From the NCBI GenBank assembly GCA_013399115.1, contig VXAA01004026.1, positions 728,594 to 792,593 on the forward strand: a stretch of DNA of 64,000 bases, written 5' to 3'. The notes beneath the pieces are model-generated. The model searched no databases. It was not told where the DNA came from and saw only the letters and a program-made list of their open reading frames with translations. Below, piece by piece: positions 24,801-39,800 of the stretch (position 1 is the first letter of the stretch; every line of letters starts with the position of its first letter). Source of the stretch: Anseranas semipalmata (taxonomy: Eukaryota > Chordata > Aves > Anseriformes > Anseranatidae). The position numbers and the translations under genes were made by a program.

Positions 24801-27800
24801 AAGTGGTGCGAGAACTGCAAGAAAACTCTCCAGCCCGGAGAACACTCCTGTCACAGCTCATCTGGCAGATTGTGCAACTTGACAGAGGAGTCATCCTTTG
24901 GTCAGAGAAGATGGACTGTCTTTGGTCTGAACATGAGGTGGAGGTACTGCTTTTCAGACTTTTTCCATAAGGTGCCAATCCTGAAACATTTCCTGCTCTG
25001 TGTCACGCTGAAAGTATTGTAAATTCACTTATCTCCACAGTTCAAAAGGGTTTTCCCCAGCCTTACCAGCTGGTTTGGAAAGCAGACATGTTTTTGTCCA
25101 TGGAAAAAGCAGACATCAAGCTAAATATAGGTTGAGAAGAATTGCTCCAAGTTAAAATTAAGAAACACATCCGTGAGGTTTTCCTTATACTTGTTAATAT
25201 CAGGGCTGTTACCGGAGAGGGCAGCAGAGCATACAAATCGCTCACCTCGCAGTCATCAGGTATAATGTGAAGAAATTTTCAGAAGTTCAGACACAAAGAA
25301 GTGAATCATCAGCAGCACCATCTTTCATTCTGTCTGCCTCTGTGCTAAGAAGTTCCCACAAATTACTTGAAATTGGCCACACAGCTTCAACTTATTACCC
25401 CTTAGTTGCATAATTCTAAGTGAACCAGAAGGCATTTCCCAGGAATGTCAGGTATATCAGATTCAGTAGGATTTTGACTTATTTTATTTCTTGGATCAAG
25501 GCACAGTCTAGTATATGTTGGTCTGAACATGAGGATTTTGGGGAGTGACAGCTGCAAAATCTACTTCTACTGCAAAAGGATAGTGAATGTAGTAGCACAT
25601 CTACAATGAAGAAACCTCAATAATTCCTAAAAGTCCTGTTTCATCTTTAAGACCACCAGAGAAGAAATAGTGTCTGCTGTATTTCAAGTATCATTGTTTC
25701 TTTAAAATGTCACAAAAAAGTAAAACCTCTATGAATACAACATACAAAGCAATGTACAATGCCACTGTGTGGCTTTGAAATTACCTTGACCCACTGCAAA
25801 ACTAACAAGGTTGTCAAGCCCAAATTATTAGTGTTTTTAAAGCATACTAGCAAATGCTTTCCTTACTCAAGGCCCCTATGCAAACTTCCTACCTGAAACG
25901 TCTCTTTACTTCTTCCACCCTATGAGCACCAACTTCCCTCTTCCCCAAATCAAAATTCCTATCTCCCTGCTGCCTCCAACACTTTTTGCCTTCAGCATCT
26001 CCCACCCCACTCTCAGCCTCCACAAGTCTCCTCTTGCAGGGTCTAAGGCCAGCTCTGACACTTACCTTCCCCTGGAAGAACCGGTCCCAGCATCGCCTCA
26101 GGAGATGCAAACCCCATGGCAGAACAAAGCCAGCTGCCTTCGCACAGCAACAGGTTACCCCGTGTCATCCAGCTCACAGTAACTCTGTACAGATGCTGTG
26201 TGCTCTGCAGACAGGCTCATACACAACAGCTTGGCGAAGGGCAGCGAATACATGCTCAGCTCACTTCTACCTACGGCCAGCTGAGAATGGCCTCCACAAA
26301 TTCAGATCGCAAAGGCACAACAGAAATACAGTATGCAACTTTCTGTATGACGAGAGGAAATTCCAGATTCCCGTGAGGAATAAAGTATCCATCTGGCAGG
26401 TGTTTGCTTTAAAAAAGTTAAGATTAGGAAATGGGAGGAACTGAGGATGAGGCTTCAACCTTACCTGTGTGTGTGCACGCGCACAGACACAATTACAGTA
26501 TGCAGAGCCACTGCTGCTGCTCCTCCTCCTCTCCAGGCATGGGGAAGGAACCCCAGCTGAAGTTTTCAAGCTCAAGTCAGCCAGTTGTGTCAACATTTGG
26601 TTGCTACTGGCTTCAAAATTTAACTAGCGATTGCTTACTATATGGATCACAACAGCTGTTACAGTCATCCCAGAGCCACGGTGCTAGAAATGCGCCAATA
26701 TTGCAAAGGGAGTCACACAGTTTCACAGTAAACATCAGGGCACGCAAAACAAGTAAAGGAGAAGCATGCAAAAAAAAAAACAAAAAAAAACAACCCAAGA
26801 CTTACTAATTGTATGATAACTTTTAACAACAGTGTGCTAGTTAAGATTTAAGCCAAGACTAGGCCATCATTTTTTTACTCCAGTGTTCAAGCTCTCTCAC
26901 CTAAACTATGCCAAAATGAAAGGGTTTTTATTTTAAGAATGTCCCCCAAAAGGAAAAAAAAAGTATTTTCTGATTCTGACGTAAATGAAGGAAACCTGAA
27001 CTTGACAGCCAAATGCCATAGAAGGAGAGGGAACATAACGTTAGGGAGATGTAATTATGAACAAGCATAAGAACCAATGCTCATCTGCAAAATCAGCAAC
27101 ATCCCCAGCAGAATAAAACCCTCAAAAGCCACAGAATATACTATTGTATTTCCTCAGATAGGGAGTTTTATTCTTTCCTGACTGAAATGATCCCCATTTT
27201 TGCCCACTTCTCACAAATGGAAAATTTCAACACAATTCTAGAAACCCATTACCTGTAATATTCTTTCTGCAGTGTCTGATGTCTGGATATCAAGCGTAAT
27301 ATTGCTGCCATCAGCAAGGTAAACATCCAAAAAGGCTCTCTGGGTTTGGATCTTAAATGTATCCTGTTAGGTAGAAACAGAACATTGTTTTATTGCTTCC
27401 CATATGGCTGGAGTCCTTCTGAAGATGCTGATGCTCCATTTCCCTATTTACTCCAGCAAAATAAACAATTAAAACCACTGTTTACTAAACAATAAATTAC
27501 TGAAATTACCGTTAGAGCTTGCAGATGACCAAAAAAAACAAAAAAAAAAAACCAAAAAAACATGAAACATAGCAAGTGGGAAGATGTTGCAGAATTAGAG
27601 GAGGGTCATTTCGATGTTAAGCTGAGCATGGGTTACCTCATGTCTCAGTGTCTGTAGGAACAATATAGTCACTATCCTAGGAAGCAGAGAGACCAAGAAG
27701 AGGAGGTAGACAAACAGCTGCATGTGAATATTCAAAGCCACGGTCTTGCCAAAAGGAAAAAATGCAGCCCTGTACCTACAAATAGGAAAATCTCAAGTGA

Positions 27801-30800
27801 GATTAATGAGGCTATGGTATCTTAATACACCAGAGCCACTGCTACTGGAATACTGTGCAGTGACAGAGCCCAGTTCAAAAACACCACAAATGGAGAGGGG
27901 ATGCAAAGAAGAAACCTAAGAGCATTTAGCTCATGAGAAAGCAGGCCTTACAATAAGTGACCTCAGAACTTTCTTATGTCTAGATGTAAGAAAAGCGTGA
28001 TTTGCAATCTGGAAAACAAAAGCACAGAAGCCAGATCCATTGGCTGTCAGCCAATGATGGTAGACACAGTCAGACTAGAAGTAAGGCACATATTTCTAAC
28101 AGTGTGGTAGGACATGGGAATGGTGTATTCTCTACTGGTTTTACATCAAGACTTCATGTTTCATCAAATTACTTTCCTTAGCTCAAACTCAGAAAGCCCC
28201 ATGCCATGCTATGCGTTAGAACTCAGACCTGTTGCAAGAGGAGGGACACTAGTTTGAGAACTCCCTTGGGGATGTATCTGGATGAGGTGGCAGAAACTCA
28301 TCTCTGCAGCTCCCTTTCCTGTTGACTGCCCTGTATCAGAAGACAACAATGGTCCTTCAAACATTTTTATTAAGTAACGAGAAGTACTTCCCTTGAGATT
28401 CAAAGTGGAGGAAAATACTGTAATTGCACATACTGCGTGCAACATTAAATTTTAATTTCTCATATCCACCTCTGCTAGCTGATGGAGGATACAGAAAACT
28501 CCCTGGGAGCCCTTAGGTATCAAGTACTCTTGGTATCTTGCTGCAGTCTTCATGGCGCCTCTACACAGGAGTCTCTCGTGACCCCTGCGATGTCAGCAGG
28601 AGCTGGTGGCAGGGCTGACATTTATGCTGTGTGCTCCATTATCCGACCCCTGTGGGTACCCTGGAGAATGTGCTAGGGTGTATGACTGCAGTCAACTCAC
28701 TTCACAGATTCATCACTCTTCTGGGTCAAAAATACCATATTCTTCGGTTACCTTGAAATAACTCTTAAACAAGCCAGGTTAAGATCAAATGCAAAACAAA
28801 ATGCATTTTCTTCCAGGACATCTAAAAATTAAGAGTATGTTGACAAAAGTTTGTAAAAAGATACATGTCAAAGGGAAGAAAAAAAAGTTTTGATTAAAAA
28901 CAAAACAAAACATTCTTATTTAAAGAGACTTTCCACGGATTTTCCTAACACCCAGTGTTTCACTTAGCTGCATGCATACACATCTGTTTGCATGTATTAA
29001 AAAACAAGAGAACTTCTTCTTGGGGCATTAGCCAATGCCCTGCCTGAAGTCTTTCTGGGGATCCCCTCAGATTTATTCTTTATCCCCAAACTAATTTCCT
29101 TCTTATCCAGGAGACAGGTCTGGTCATTCCTCTTAATGAAAAGAAGCATTACTTTGTTTTCGTGGAGATACAACAGTCTCTCATGTATCAGGGGTCATCT
29201 CCTCTGCTCACCTGGGAAGTTAACTACTTTCCTCAAACTGGAAGGAACAGACACTTTCTCACAAATGCCTTTGGTGCACATATTCTGGTACGAAACGTTT
29301 CACATGCAATAAAAACGTATGTGAAACAAACATGGGATGCAAACATCAGAATGACATGAAGATGTGTAACTCCTTACTGGCCCCTGTGGCAAACAGCTCG
29401 CTATTTAGCCAGTCGGGGACAATGCAGTGCCACCCTCGTTACTTCAGGGCCATGTAACAGAGCAGCAACGCTGTTTGGGGACCAGGCAGCACAGAGACCC
29501 TGCAGCGTGATGCAGCCAGTCTCAATACCCAGGTCCTTACCACATGCTTGCATCGCACCGACCTGCCTCAAGCACTGCAGACCTCCTGCAAGCACTTGGA
29601 CCCGTGTCCTGAACACCAGCTTTGCTGCCAAGGGATAATTCAGAGCATGGAGAAGGCTGATGAGATCACTGCTGTCCGAACACTCGCTTCCTTTGCTGCC
29701 CAGGGCTCAGCAGTGCTGGGTGGGTGAGGGCAAGCGCAAAGGCTCACGCGCTGCAGTAGGCGCTTCTGGGCATGGGTCTGGCTGCTAACATTGAAACTCC
29801 TGAGGGGAAAGGGCACAGAGAACTTGAGGGATCTCCTTCTGCCAGATCCTCACTGCTGCTCCTGCTGCTTTCACAGCCTGGGTACAGGCCACCTTGGCAG
29901 CCCATGGTCAGAGACCCAAAGGTGGCTAATGTCACTTTACCCTTCTGCCACTCGAAGAGGGAGTCACACCTTGCACCAGCCTATTTGCCACCTCACTATT
30001 CCGCAGCGATAAGGGGCAGGAGAAAAGCATGATCCGAACTTTCAGCTGCTTCCAAGCAGTTTGAGTTCTCCAAGAACACCATGCAGCATATTAGTAGGCA
30101 GATTAATTTGAGGATCTACAATAAATGATTTAATAGAGAAAAGAAAACCTCAATTCCATCCAGAATGGTCTCATTAAGCATCTCTGTTTAATACTTAGGC
30201 TAGTGGTTTCCACAGTCTTCTTTTAAAACTTCTTTGATTTCTCATCTTTGACTCCATACTGAACTATGGGCACAGCTTCATTTCATGGTCTCGAGGACAA
30301 ATTCCCTACTTTCTTATCTCTATCTTTTGATAATATTCTCTTAATGGCATAGCATATTTGCTATGGCACAGCAAAACAAAAGTAAGATCTTAAACTGTTG
30401 AGTTTGGGGATTTTCTCTCCCCTTTATCACATGCTTTTAGCCCAGAAGGCAAAATTGCCCATGCCAGAAACGCCACACATTGTTCAGTGTTATAAATATT
30501 TGTGTTTAGCCCCTTATCAGCAAAGTATTGTTAAGACCAAAAAATTACTTACATAAAAACAAAAGGAGGAAACAGTGCAGTCTGTAAGGCAGGAGAAGAC
30601 AGTATTAAATGAAGAAAGACAAATACAGACATGTCCCTAAAACAACATAAAAGAATGCAGAATAAGTTTAAAACACATATGAAGGGAAGAGTGCTTATCA
30701 GTGTTAGCGACGATCCATTGAGGGAGTGCACGTGGCAGTTACAACCACTTCCAAAATGCTCAGAAAAATACTTTCAAAAGACGTTTGCAGCAGTGAATCA

Positions 30801-33800
30801 GAAAGGTTCAGATCTTCTCCCAGGCTGCTAGTTTAGTTTTAGAAAAAGCATCAGTCATTGTTTCCATGTACTTAAAGCAGGCTCCAGCATCTAAAACAAA
30901 TTATTGTATTTTGGCAACTGTACATGTGCGATAGCACTCTTCACATTTCCTACACTTTTGGTCCTGAAATTCAGGAAACATGCCATGTAATAAGAATTGC
31001 ACACTTTCTTGCATTCCTTAATACTGCCTACTTGAATCTTCCCTTACTGCTGTCACTATTACCTGTGGTAAAACCTCCTGAGACATCTGGAACTGCTGCT
31101 TGCTCCCCACTTGCCTACCCCGCTATACTGAAGCACAGTTCCATCATTAATATAATACAAAATCATACAAGTCAGGGATTTGGGACTTTCTCTGGGTTTT
31201 GGTTTTGACGGAAAGAAAAGTTTTGCAAAAAATACCTATTATTTAACTTCCCCATGGAGGGGAAAAAAAAAAAACACAAAACCCAAAACAACACTTTTTT
31301 TTCCCCCTCCTTGTTTTCTCACTAGAAAACAAAATGAAATGACTCTGTTTTAACAAAAGTCAACACTAAGCCAAACCCTCTTCAAGGTCTCAAGGGATTT
31401 GTTGCTCAGCTAAGAAGCATGGCCCATAAAAGGAGAAAAGGCAAGAATGAAGGCTCCTAATTACAACATCTTTGAGAAGAACAGCAGGTTAGGGGGCTGA
31501 ATTGAATCTTAACATTGAAACAAAAATAAGTTGGACATCTTTGAATTAAGTTTCTTCAGAACTTTCTATGCTACAGACTTCCCCACCCCAGCATACAACA
31601 AAAGCTGGAAAATACAGGAACTTCCCACATGAAATTCAGATTTCTGGCCGGCTGCACTTTTGAAATGGAAGTTCATAAATAAGAAACCCAGCCTGGTTTG
31701 AAAAGTAAGAAATAACATTTTTAGAGCAGTGCTGAGATTGGAGATACTCAGCCTGACTTCCATTTGTGTATGTGCACATCGAAACACGTTTGTGAGTTAC
31801 TGCGAGTGAGCACAGAGGAACACATCACGCGTGAGCGTTCCTCCACAGACAGCGAGTGCATCGCAATTGCCCAGGGAAACAGAGGCTGCATGGTCAGAGA
31901 CGGGGGCTCTATCCAAGCAAACGCAGTCTGTGATCAGAACAGCTTTGGTTCCTGATAACAACTGCAGATTTCTAGGTTACATTTTACCTACACTCCCAAT
32001 AGCATACACACCACATCTCCCTCAGGTATTTAAGCCTTGGCCTCATGCTTGCTCCCAGGAAGGAAAACTGCCTTACGTTGGAGTCCTTTGATAAAGGACC
32101 ACATAGGAACACTGCTTTGCCTGTTATCAGGAGCTGTTTGGCTGTATTTGCTCAAGTACTCAAACTTTCCATCTGTCTTTTTGGCAACACCTGAATACTT
32201 TTGTTCATGCTCAAGGCTGCTGCTTACCAGCAACGCAGGCTGGAAGAGGTCAGCCTCCTAGATCACCAGCTCCAAACCTCCGCTGCTGCAAGGAAAGAGC
32301 TCTCGATGTTATTCATAAAAGCACAATGACTGGCTGCACTCACAGCCGCATCCCGAATGTATCGTGTTTGTCCATGGATGTCCAATGCAGAGATGGACCA
32401 TGCTCTTGGATTACATTTGGGGATATAGATGGTCAGCATTAAAATGAGGCTGATAGGGATGTACACACCTGCTCATTCTTTCTCCTGATGAAAAAGAGCA
32501 GGAGGCAACACAGCCACAAAGATCTCACCTTGTTAATGTTAATGACTTCCTGCGAGAACGGTGCCATTTGTCGTTAGGGGCTGGGGGCAGCAGGGTAGGT
32601 ACTGAATCTGCCTCTCCAGCCTGGTCACTGGCCGAGTTCGCAGAGCCAGGATGAGGAGAGGGGAAAGGTGGCAGGTTATGAGTCTGGCTGTTCAACAGGG
32701 CTACATGAGAGTGTTGGTAAATATTCCAGCGATGTTTGTTTTGACGAAAGCATCCATTGTGCCAAGCTGCTTCCGTGAGCACCAGGAGCCCTGCCGTCCC
32801 CTGAGGGTTCCCCCTGGGAGATGAGGTTGCTGGTGAGACGCCTGCTTTAAGGAGCCCACTGTAACAACCTATGCAACAGGTAGAGGTGGTACTGGGCAAA
32901 AACAGGGGCCTGGAAGGCAGGTTTAAACTGCATGGGGTTCTCTCCACTGGAGAAGTTTGTCCTGTTAGACGTGGTCAGGGGAACACAGCAGGCTGGTGGG
33001 TTACATCATGTTCAGCGCCGTGGTCCCCATGCAGCACTCCCGCTCCACGGAGTGCTGGTCTTGGCACACCCTTCACAAACCCATTCCGAAGTAAAACACA
33101 GGACAAAGACCAAGAAGGCCTCAAGTTCAGCTCGCTTTTTCCTTTGCATCTTCTATTTCAGCCAGTGACCAAATATATATACAAACATCTTCAGCTAGAA
33201 GCTGAAACGCTGCTAAGACAAGCCACGAAAGTGAAGCATCAGCAAGCACTAGCAGACTGAGAGGACAGCTCTATTCTTTCTTCTAATGAAAGACAGAAGT
33301 GAAGGTGAAAAAAAAGTCAGCAGTACGATTTTTAGACAAGAACTAGTCTAGCAATCTCATTCACCCTTGGTTTCCTATCTTCTCATTCTATTAAAACCAA
33401 AGCCTTGCATTATAAAAGCAGCACTGGTTTTACTTGCAGGCAGATCTGCGCTCAGCAAAGAGCTGCGGGGGCAGAAAAGTTACGGACCGCTTCCCGTTCA
33501 TCACCACCCGCAGTGGGGTCTCTCCGCCGCTCCTCCCACAGCAGCTGCCAGGTTGCTCGTACACGTGTGCGCTGACTTGTTCGGGTGGCCGAGGCTGACT
33601 AGTCAGAGCCAGCCCACGTCACTGCCGGCAAGGGAGCACGCTGTTTCATCATGTTAGTGATGTTTTCTTATTGAATCATTTATTAATCATGCCTCTTGCA
33701 ATGTAACAAACAGAGCAAGCTTGAGGGGAATGCCTGGTTTTAACACTCTGTAGCAGTAAGCGTGAAACCCTCATTATGTTTTCACTCCTAAGGAATGTGT

Positions 33801-36800
33801 AGGACACTAAGTGCTGCCTATACATCTGCAACAGTGGCAAAGGAAAGAACAGTACAGAGGTGCTTAAAGACAAGCTTCACTCCATGGCTTTCAAAACTGT
33901 TGCAGAAATTTTGTCACTCTGCCATAAAACGTTTCCCAAGTCACTTAATATACTAGTAGATACTGGAACACGCACAACAAAGCCAACTTGTTGAAGGAGA
34001 TTCCTTAATAGCCAAAATGAATGCTTATTCACTCATCTGCTGCACCAATTAAAGGCACTGTGCACAGCTAATGACAGTGGATGCATTCATGTCTTTTGCA
34101 AAGTTATTTGATCTTTTGATCTTTCCTAGGAGTTTGTGCTTTACCATAATGAAAGAACACACAAAGCGCTGCTGCTATTTGTATTATGAAGCAGTAATTT
34201 GTGTAAGCACAACAATTATAACTCGAAATTGTAAACTGAAAAAGCTGGAGAACTACTGTCTTTGCCAAGCAGGAAGCTTAAACATTGTATATGAAAATCT
34301 ATTGTACTGTGAACAGAAATTTGGGTTAATTTTACGTCTTGAGAATGTACTGACCTTGCACTAACGTTTAGGGTATAATTCAGTGCCTACCTTGAACTCT
34401 GCTAAATAACTGCTTCTGGCAGCACAGTCATCACTTGCCTTAAGCACACACGCACGTACATAACTGTAAATCAAGTAAGTACTGCACATGTACCTATCGA
34501 GAGTCACCTCCCCTCACCAACAGGGCCTGCAAGAAATAAACCTGAATGTACAGCATCATTTCTGATGGTACGTTAAAACAAATCTGTAATACTGTCATGC
34601 CAAAAAACATCTTTAAACACAGCAAATGTGCATTTTCAAAACTTATTTCTTGCCAGAACTTTGTCAGAAAAGGTCAATTGGCGTTGTTTGAGGGAAAATT
34701 GCAGACATTCCTGATGGGTTTAACTTTCTTTAGCAGACCTGTTATCAGTCTAATCAACACTAATTAAGACTCAACGGTAATTGCTGGGAGTTATCTTTCG
34801 GGCTATAACAGGCATTGGATCAGAACTGAAGAGAGTGCTTCTCATAAAAGAAATTCTTAATGAGAAAGGGGCTTTTCATCCACTGTCTCGAGCACTTTAG
34901 TACATCTGGATTTAAGAGACTGTAAATAAACTCTCTCTTTTTATTTACAAAGTATATAGGGAAAACCTTTCTAGAATTTGTTAGGAATATTTCTTCACAA
35001 CATTTGCTACAGCCTTCCTGAACTCTCCTTCCACACCTTAACCACCTATAGCAAGCGAAGAGGCCTTCAGACACGAAACTACTGTTTGGTCCTTCAAAAC
35101 GTCCCCTCTCTCCAGAGCAACTTGGTGAAAGCGAGGGTACAGTGGCACTAGCAGCATGCCACGCACTTCCTAGAAAACTAAAGCAGCATCCCACTCTTGA
35201 AAGTGCCGTTGGAGTCGCGCTGTGCCCATCCCCTCCAGAACACCACCGTCCTCGTAAGAACCACAACAGCTGGAGAGGAGCTAAGAGGAGCAAGCTGCCA
35301 TGTGGCACCTTGCCGCAGTCAGACGCAGGAAGAGCTATGCAGGCTCCAAGCCAACAGAAAGCCCGGGAACCACGCTAGGCCAGGACGGAGCAGAAGATAA
35401 ATATCCCATTTCTTAGTACGCTCATGACTTCCAGCTCTGCACTGTGCTGGCTGAGCTCATCGGCTGTCTGGCTGTGTCCAGGTAGCACAGGCAGAGCTTC
35501 CGACCATTTGCAAAACCAGGTGAACACACCTAAAAGTCCTCCAGGAGTCATCACTTCGTCTTCTGATTTTACATTTACAACGAAGTTAGCGTTACAGCAG
35601 GGAGTATATGTGCTCATAAAATTTGATGATTATTCTCTCTTCTCCCTTCCTCCTGCTCTTTTCCTCCAGCTCCTCACCCTTGCCATAGAATCATACATGT
35701 CACGGGCCAAATTAAAGTGCATTTCAAAAGTCATCTAGGCTGCAGCAACTCAAATACACGCCAGACTGTGCCCATCACTACAGTTACAAGATAAGAGAAC
35801 CTGACATTTTCACAGCAGTCATCAATATACTTATCAGTACAAAGTACTGACACAACCAAAAAGCATTTACAGTTGCAAAATCCAAGAGAGGATGTAATCC
35901 TTCTATTGAGCTCTCAACAAAGCAAACAGCTCTTTCCACATGAGAAACAAGTTTGTACATGGACAAAACAATAGCAATACTGTTATTATTGCCACCTAGG
36001 CTTCACAGAGAGCACTCTGTCATCAGAACTCGCTGCTTTACAAGACCAATATGCTAAGAATACAAGGAAAGGAAGGTAGCAAAGGAAGCCTTGAACTCAG
36101 GAGATAGGATAACATTTCAACTCTTTCACGTAACAAATTATTTGGCTGAAAAACTCAAAACTTACCTGCTGTAGCTTTCGGAAAAAATTGATGAAGACAT
36201 CGCTGTTGGTAATATTTGAATCCAAAGTAACTGAAAAACAAGAGTTAAAGGAGGAAAGAGACAAAAACAAACTTAGCCAAAAGAGGATAAACATGGCCAG
36301 TGTCTGAAAAATGAGATGTATACAATATGACTGCTGGTTAAACCATGGTGCTACTTTACTCATCCTTTGGTTTCTGCACAGCTATCTTTACTAGCCAGTT
36401 GTTAAATCACTGTGAAGCCATGAATATATGTAGTGCCACGATATATGTAGTGCTGTTCTCTGAAAGAGAGATCTTGGCCACAACTCCTTTGTCACTCATG
36501 GTCAGTAACTCTAAAGGGAGCTATTGAATACTCAAGGAAGAGAGAGAGAATCACTTCTTCACTGAGTAAGATTTTAAAGACTAATCTTGAGTTGGTTTTG
36601 TAAGTCTTGGCACAAAGTATTTGATGCTAGAGGCTATAAAACCACTTTAAACTCATCCCCCACCACACCCTTTTTTTGGGGGGGGTAGTCAAAATGTATT
36701 TTTTTTTTTAATCTCGTGGCTTCTGTGAAGCTCATGAGATACGTTCCAGGGATCCTGCAGGCCTGGTTTATAACTCAGCTCACTACACCTGAGATTGAAT

Positions 36801-39800
36801 TAATCCACAAACTCTTATCTTGTTATAATTATCACGTCTGTCTGGAAACCATTGAAGGGAAGAGGTTTACTCAGAGCCCAGTTCCATATTACAATTCTAC
36901 CAGTCCAAGGGCCTGTCTTCTCTTTTGCCTCCCCCTTTTTCCTGCCAGCCATGAGTTATCACACCTGACCCCGTGCCAGCTCTGGCAGTTGCAAAGCAGC
37001 AGGCTCAGGTCACTAATCCAAAAGAACAGAGAGCCGGACTATAGGCTGCCAACAGAAGGACAAGTTGGCTTAAGCTAAGTGTGAAATTGCACCCTTATAT
37101 TTTGGGAAAACTGCAGAAAGACAAACAGTTCAGAAATTAAGAAGAAAAATATGATATGCTGCTGTTTTGGAGCCAGAGAATCGATAGACAGGGCTGCAAC
37201 ACTCAGCCCCAGCCTTTTAGGCATGTCCCTGCTCAGCTCAGTGTAAAAGGCAAAGCACCCTACAGTCACAATTCTGGACACATCCTCAAAGGTTTAAGCC
37301 CTGTGTGTGACAGCCGATCAGGTTGTTACAGTCAGGCTTACCGTTCTGAAGGTACTGCTCCAGCTGAGACCGTCTCTCATCTGCCATTGACTTGGTCATT
37401 GCCAGGTAAAACTTTGGAGGGAAAGCAGGCACAGCGCTCCCAAAAAGCTGCCTCAGCTGCAAAACAGCCAAAGGAAAGCTCTGCGTCAGTGAAGAAGTGT
37501 TCGTAGTTTCTAAGGAGTTTTCGATGCTCTGTTGTTTTGACAGGTAGGTCTTACACCTCACTGACAAAGACGTGGTTACAGATGTCTTCTTTCCCCAGTA
37601 AGTCCATACAGGATTTCTTTAACTTATCACAGAACTACAGATAAAAAACTTCATTAAAAAAAAAAAATGGTGACTTCTGCCCTTGACTTTTGCTACCTCT
37701 GAGGCTCTTACTATTTTGCTAGTAGTAGTATCTTTTATCAGATCATGTAATATTGTCAATGAAAGAAACAAACACAGAATCTTTCAGGAACGCAAACTAT
37801 TTGAAAGGTTGACTCTTCCTCCAGCTATATTAGCTGGCTAATAAGAGTACAGTCTGGCTGTACAAACCCTGCCTCATTTATAAACAGACCTGAAAGGACT
37901 GCAAAACCACAGTTACAGTATCTTACTATAACATAAGACGGTTCCAATATCTTACTATAACATAAGACAGTTCCAATATAGGTTTGGGCAGTAATTGGTC
38001 ACTTGAAGTACAAAAAGTCTTTGCTATGACATTTTCCAATCTGGGGTCTTAAGGCAGCTAGCAAGTTTGCATCAAGCATGCTTCTGTTAGTTTACTGTAT
38101 TTTCAAGCTAAATCACACTAAACTCTGCTGGATGTTGAGTTTTACCCTGACAATACTGTCGGTGAGCAGGCTACTTCAAACTTGTAATACTTTGTTCAGG
38201 CAAATTATCTCAAGACAAGAATAAGCTATGCTTACTTTCCCCATATGTGCGTTTCTAAACACAACAAAATGCAACGAGCTTGCCTGGAAATAAATCTTCC
38301 TTCACCTAAACCAAAACCATCTGGCATCTGATCAGTAAAGTGACACTCCTACAGCATGCGGAGACATTACTACTAATTAAATTTTCAGCACCAGTGTTCA
38401 ACTCAGCAGTCAGTGTCACTAAACCTGTGAGATGACTTTTTCCTCTGGGCCCAGCTGCCCAAATCCTTCTCGTGACTCCAGCAGGTGAAGCTTGAAGGGA
38501 AAAAAAAAAAAAAAGTTTACTCCTGCAAGAATTAGCAACACCTTTCCCACTTGTCAGGTAGAAAAAGGAGTCAGGCATAACCTCACAGCTCCGCTTTCCC
38601 TACATTGGCAACACTCTGCTGTTTCTGAGTTCTTGATTGCTAGATATGCATGAATTGCTCCGAGATACTCAGCATAAAAGAGTTAGATAACACTACATGC
38701 TTTGGTTTTATGTAAAGCTAACAGTAATAGCTAATACAGAGTGCTTTTTATCTTCAAAGTCCTTCACCTCCTGATCTTCCCTCAGGAGTGAAAAATATTA
38801 TCTCTGCTCTACAGGCAGGCAAAGTGAGGAGATAGAGCAAAAAATTGCCAGAAGTCGGAGAGCTGGAGCCATAGTCACAACCTGGAAGTCCTCTCTCCTC
38901 CCTCCGCGTGCAGGCCGTGCCTCACCTGCAAAGCTGCACCGCCTGTTATCTCCCGTCTGCACAAGCCCAGACTCTGGCCTACTCTAAAAAAAATAATCAA
39001 TTCATCTCAGCTTCGGCTGCTTGGCAAATTTCTTGAAATGCAATTGTGTGTCCTCAGGATCCGGGCTACAGAGGAGAGAAGCTTCTCCCAGCTGATTAGA
39101 CTTTTTCACATGTCAAGGAATTACAGGAAAATGCCCGTAAATTCTAAATGTGTACTTGTGTACAATGTTGAAAGTCCATCGAACCATCAACCACCGGCAG
39201 GAAATTTCAGTCCAGCAGAAGAAAACCAGCCAAGTATTCAAGTTTTCACAAACCCAGCAGCCCAGGCTACATTCCACATGGAAGCCACCACCACCACCAC
39301 CACCACCGCACCAGGTGGTGCCAGGTGAACTGCCTGGGCATCGCTGCCCTGCCAGGCCAGCACCACGGCAAGGGTCAGGTCCTCCTACCCAAAATCTGCT
39401 TCAGACCATTCTTCCTCGAGGCTCGGGGTTTGTTTCTCCAACCTAAAGCCACTCACCACAAGACACGCGTCTCAGCCCCGAGCCAGGGCACCCTGGGTAC
39501 TGCAGTTGTCTCTTAGCTGGACCTACTTGACCAGCCACATACTTCCAAGTCTTCCTGCCCACAAGCTGCCCAGGGGAGATCTCTCATTCTTCAGCCTCTC
39601 CGCGTGCCTGACGGAGCAGCTTCTTTGCAGGCACTATGTGCAGCTCCTGCCAACCCCACACCGCAGCAGGCTGAGCCAGTCCTGCCCCACGGGCCGGGGC
39701 CGGGCACAGCCCCACTGCCAGCTCCCCACCACAGGGCAAGAGCAAGGGGCAGGAAAGCCCACAGGATCACAAGAAGCTCAATTTTTGCTGTGCTGGGAGC

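Larger units (their letters stand above)
23908..27252 (-). other. SNX31: SNX31 intron 5
   Basis: 3.3 kb. It contains a TG-rich microsatellite (24,465-24,496) and a plus-strand open stretch at 24,752-24,967 of unknown origin (separate entry). Otherwise plain. Confidence 0.75.
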
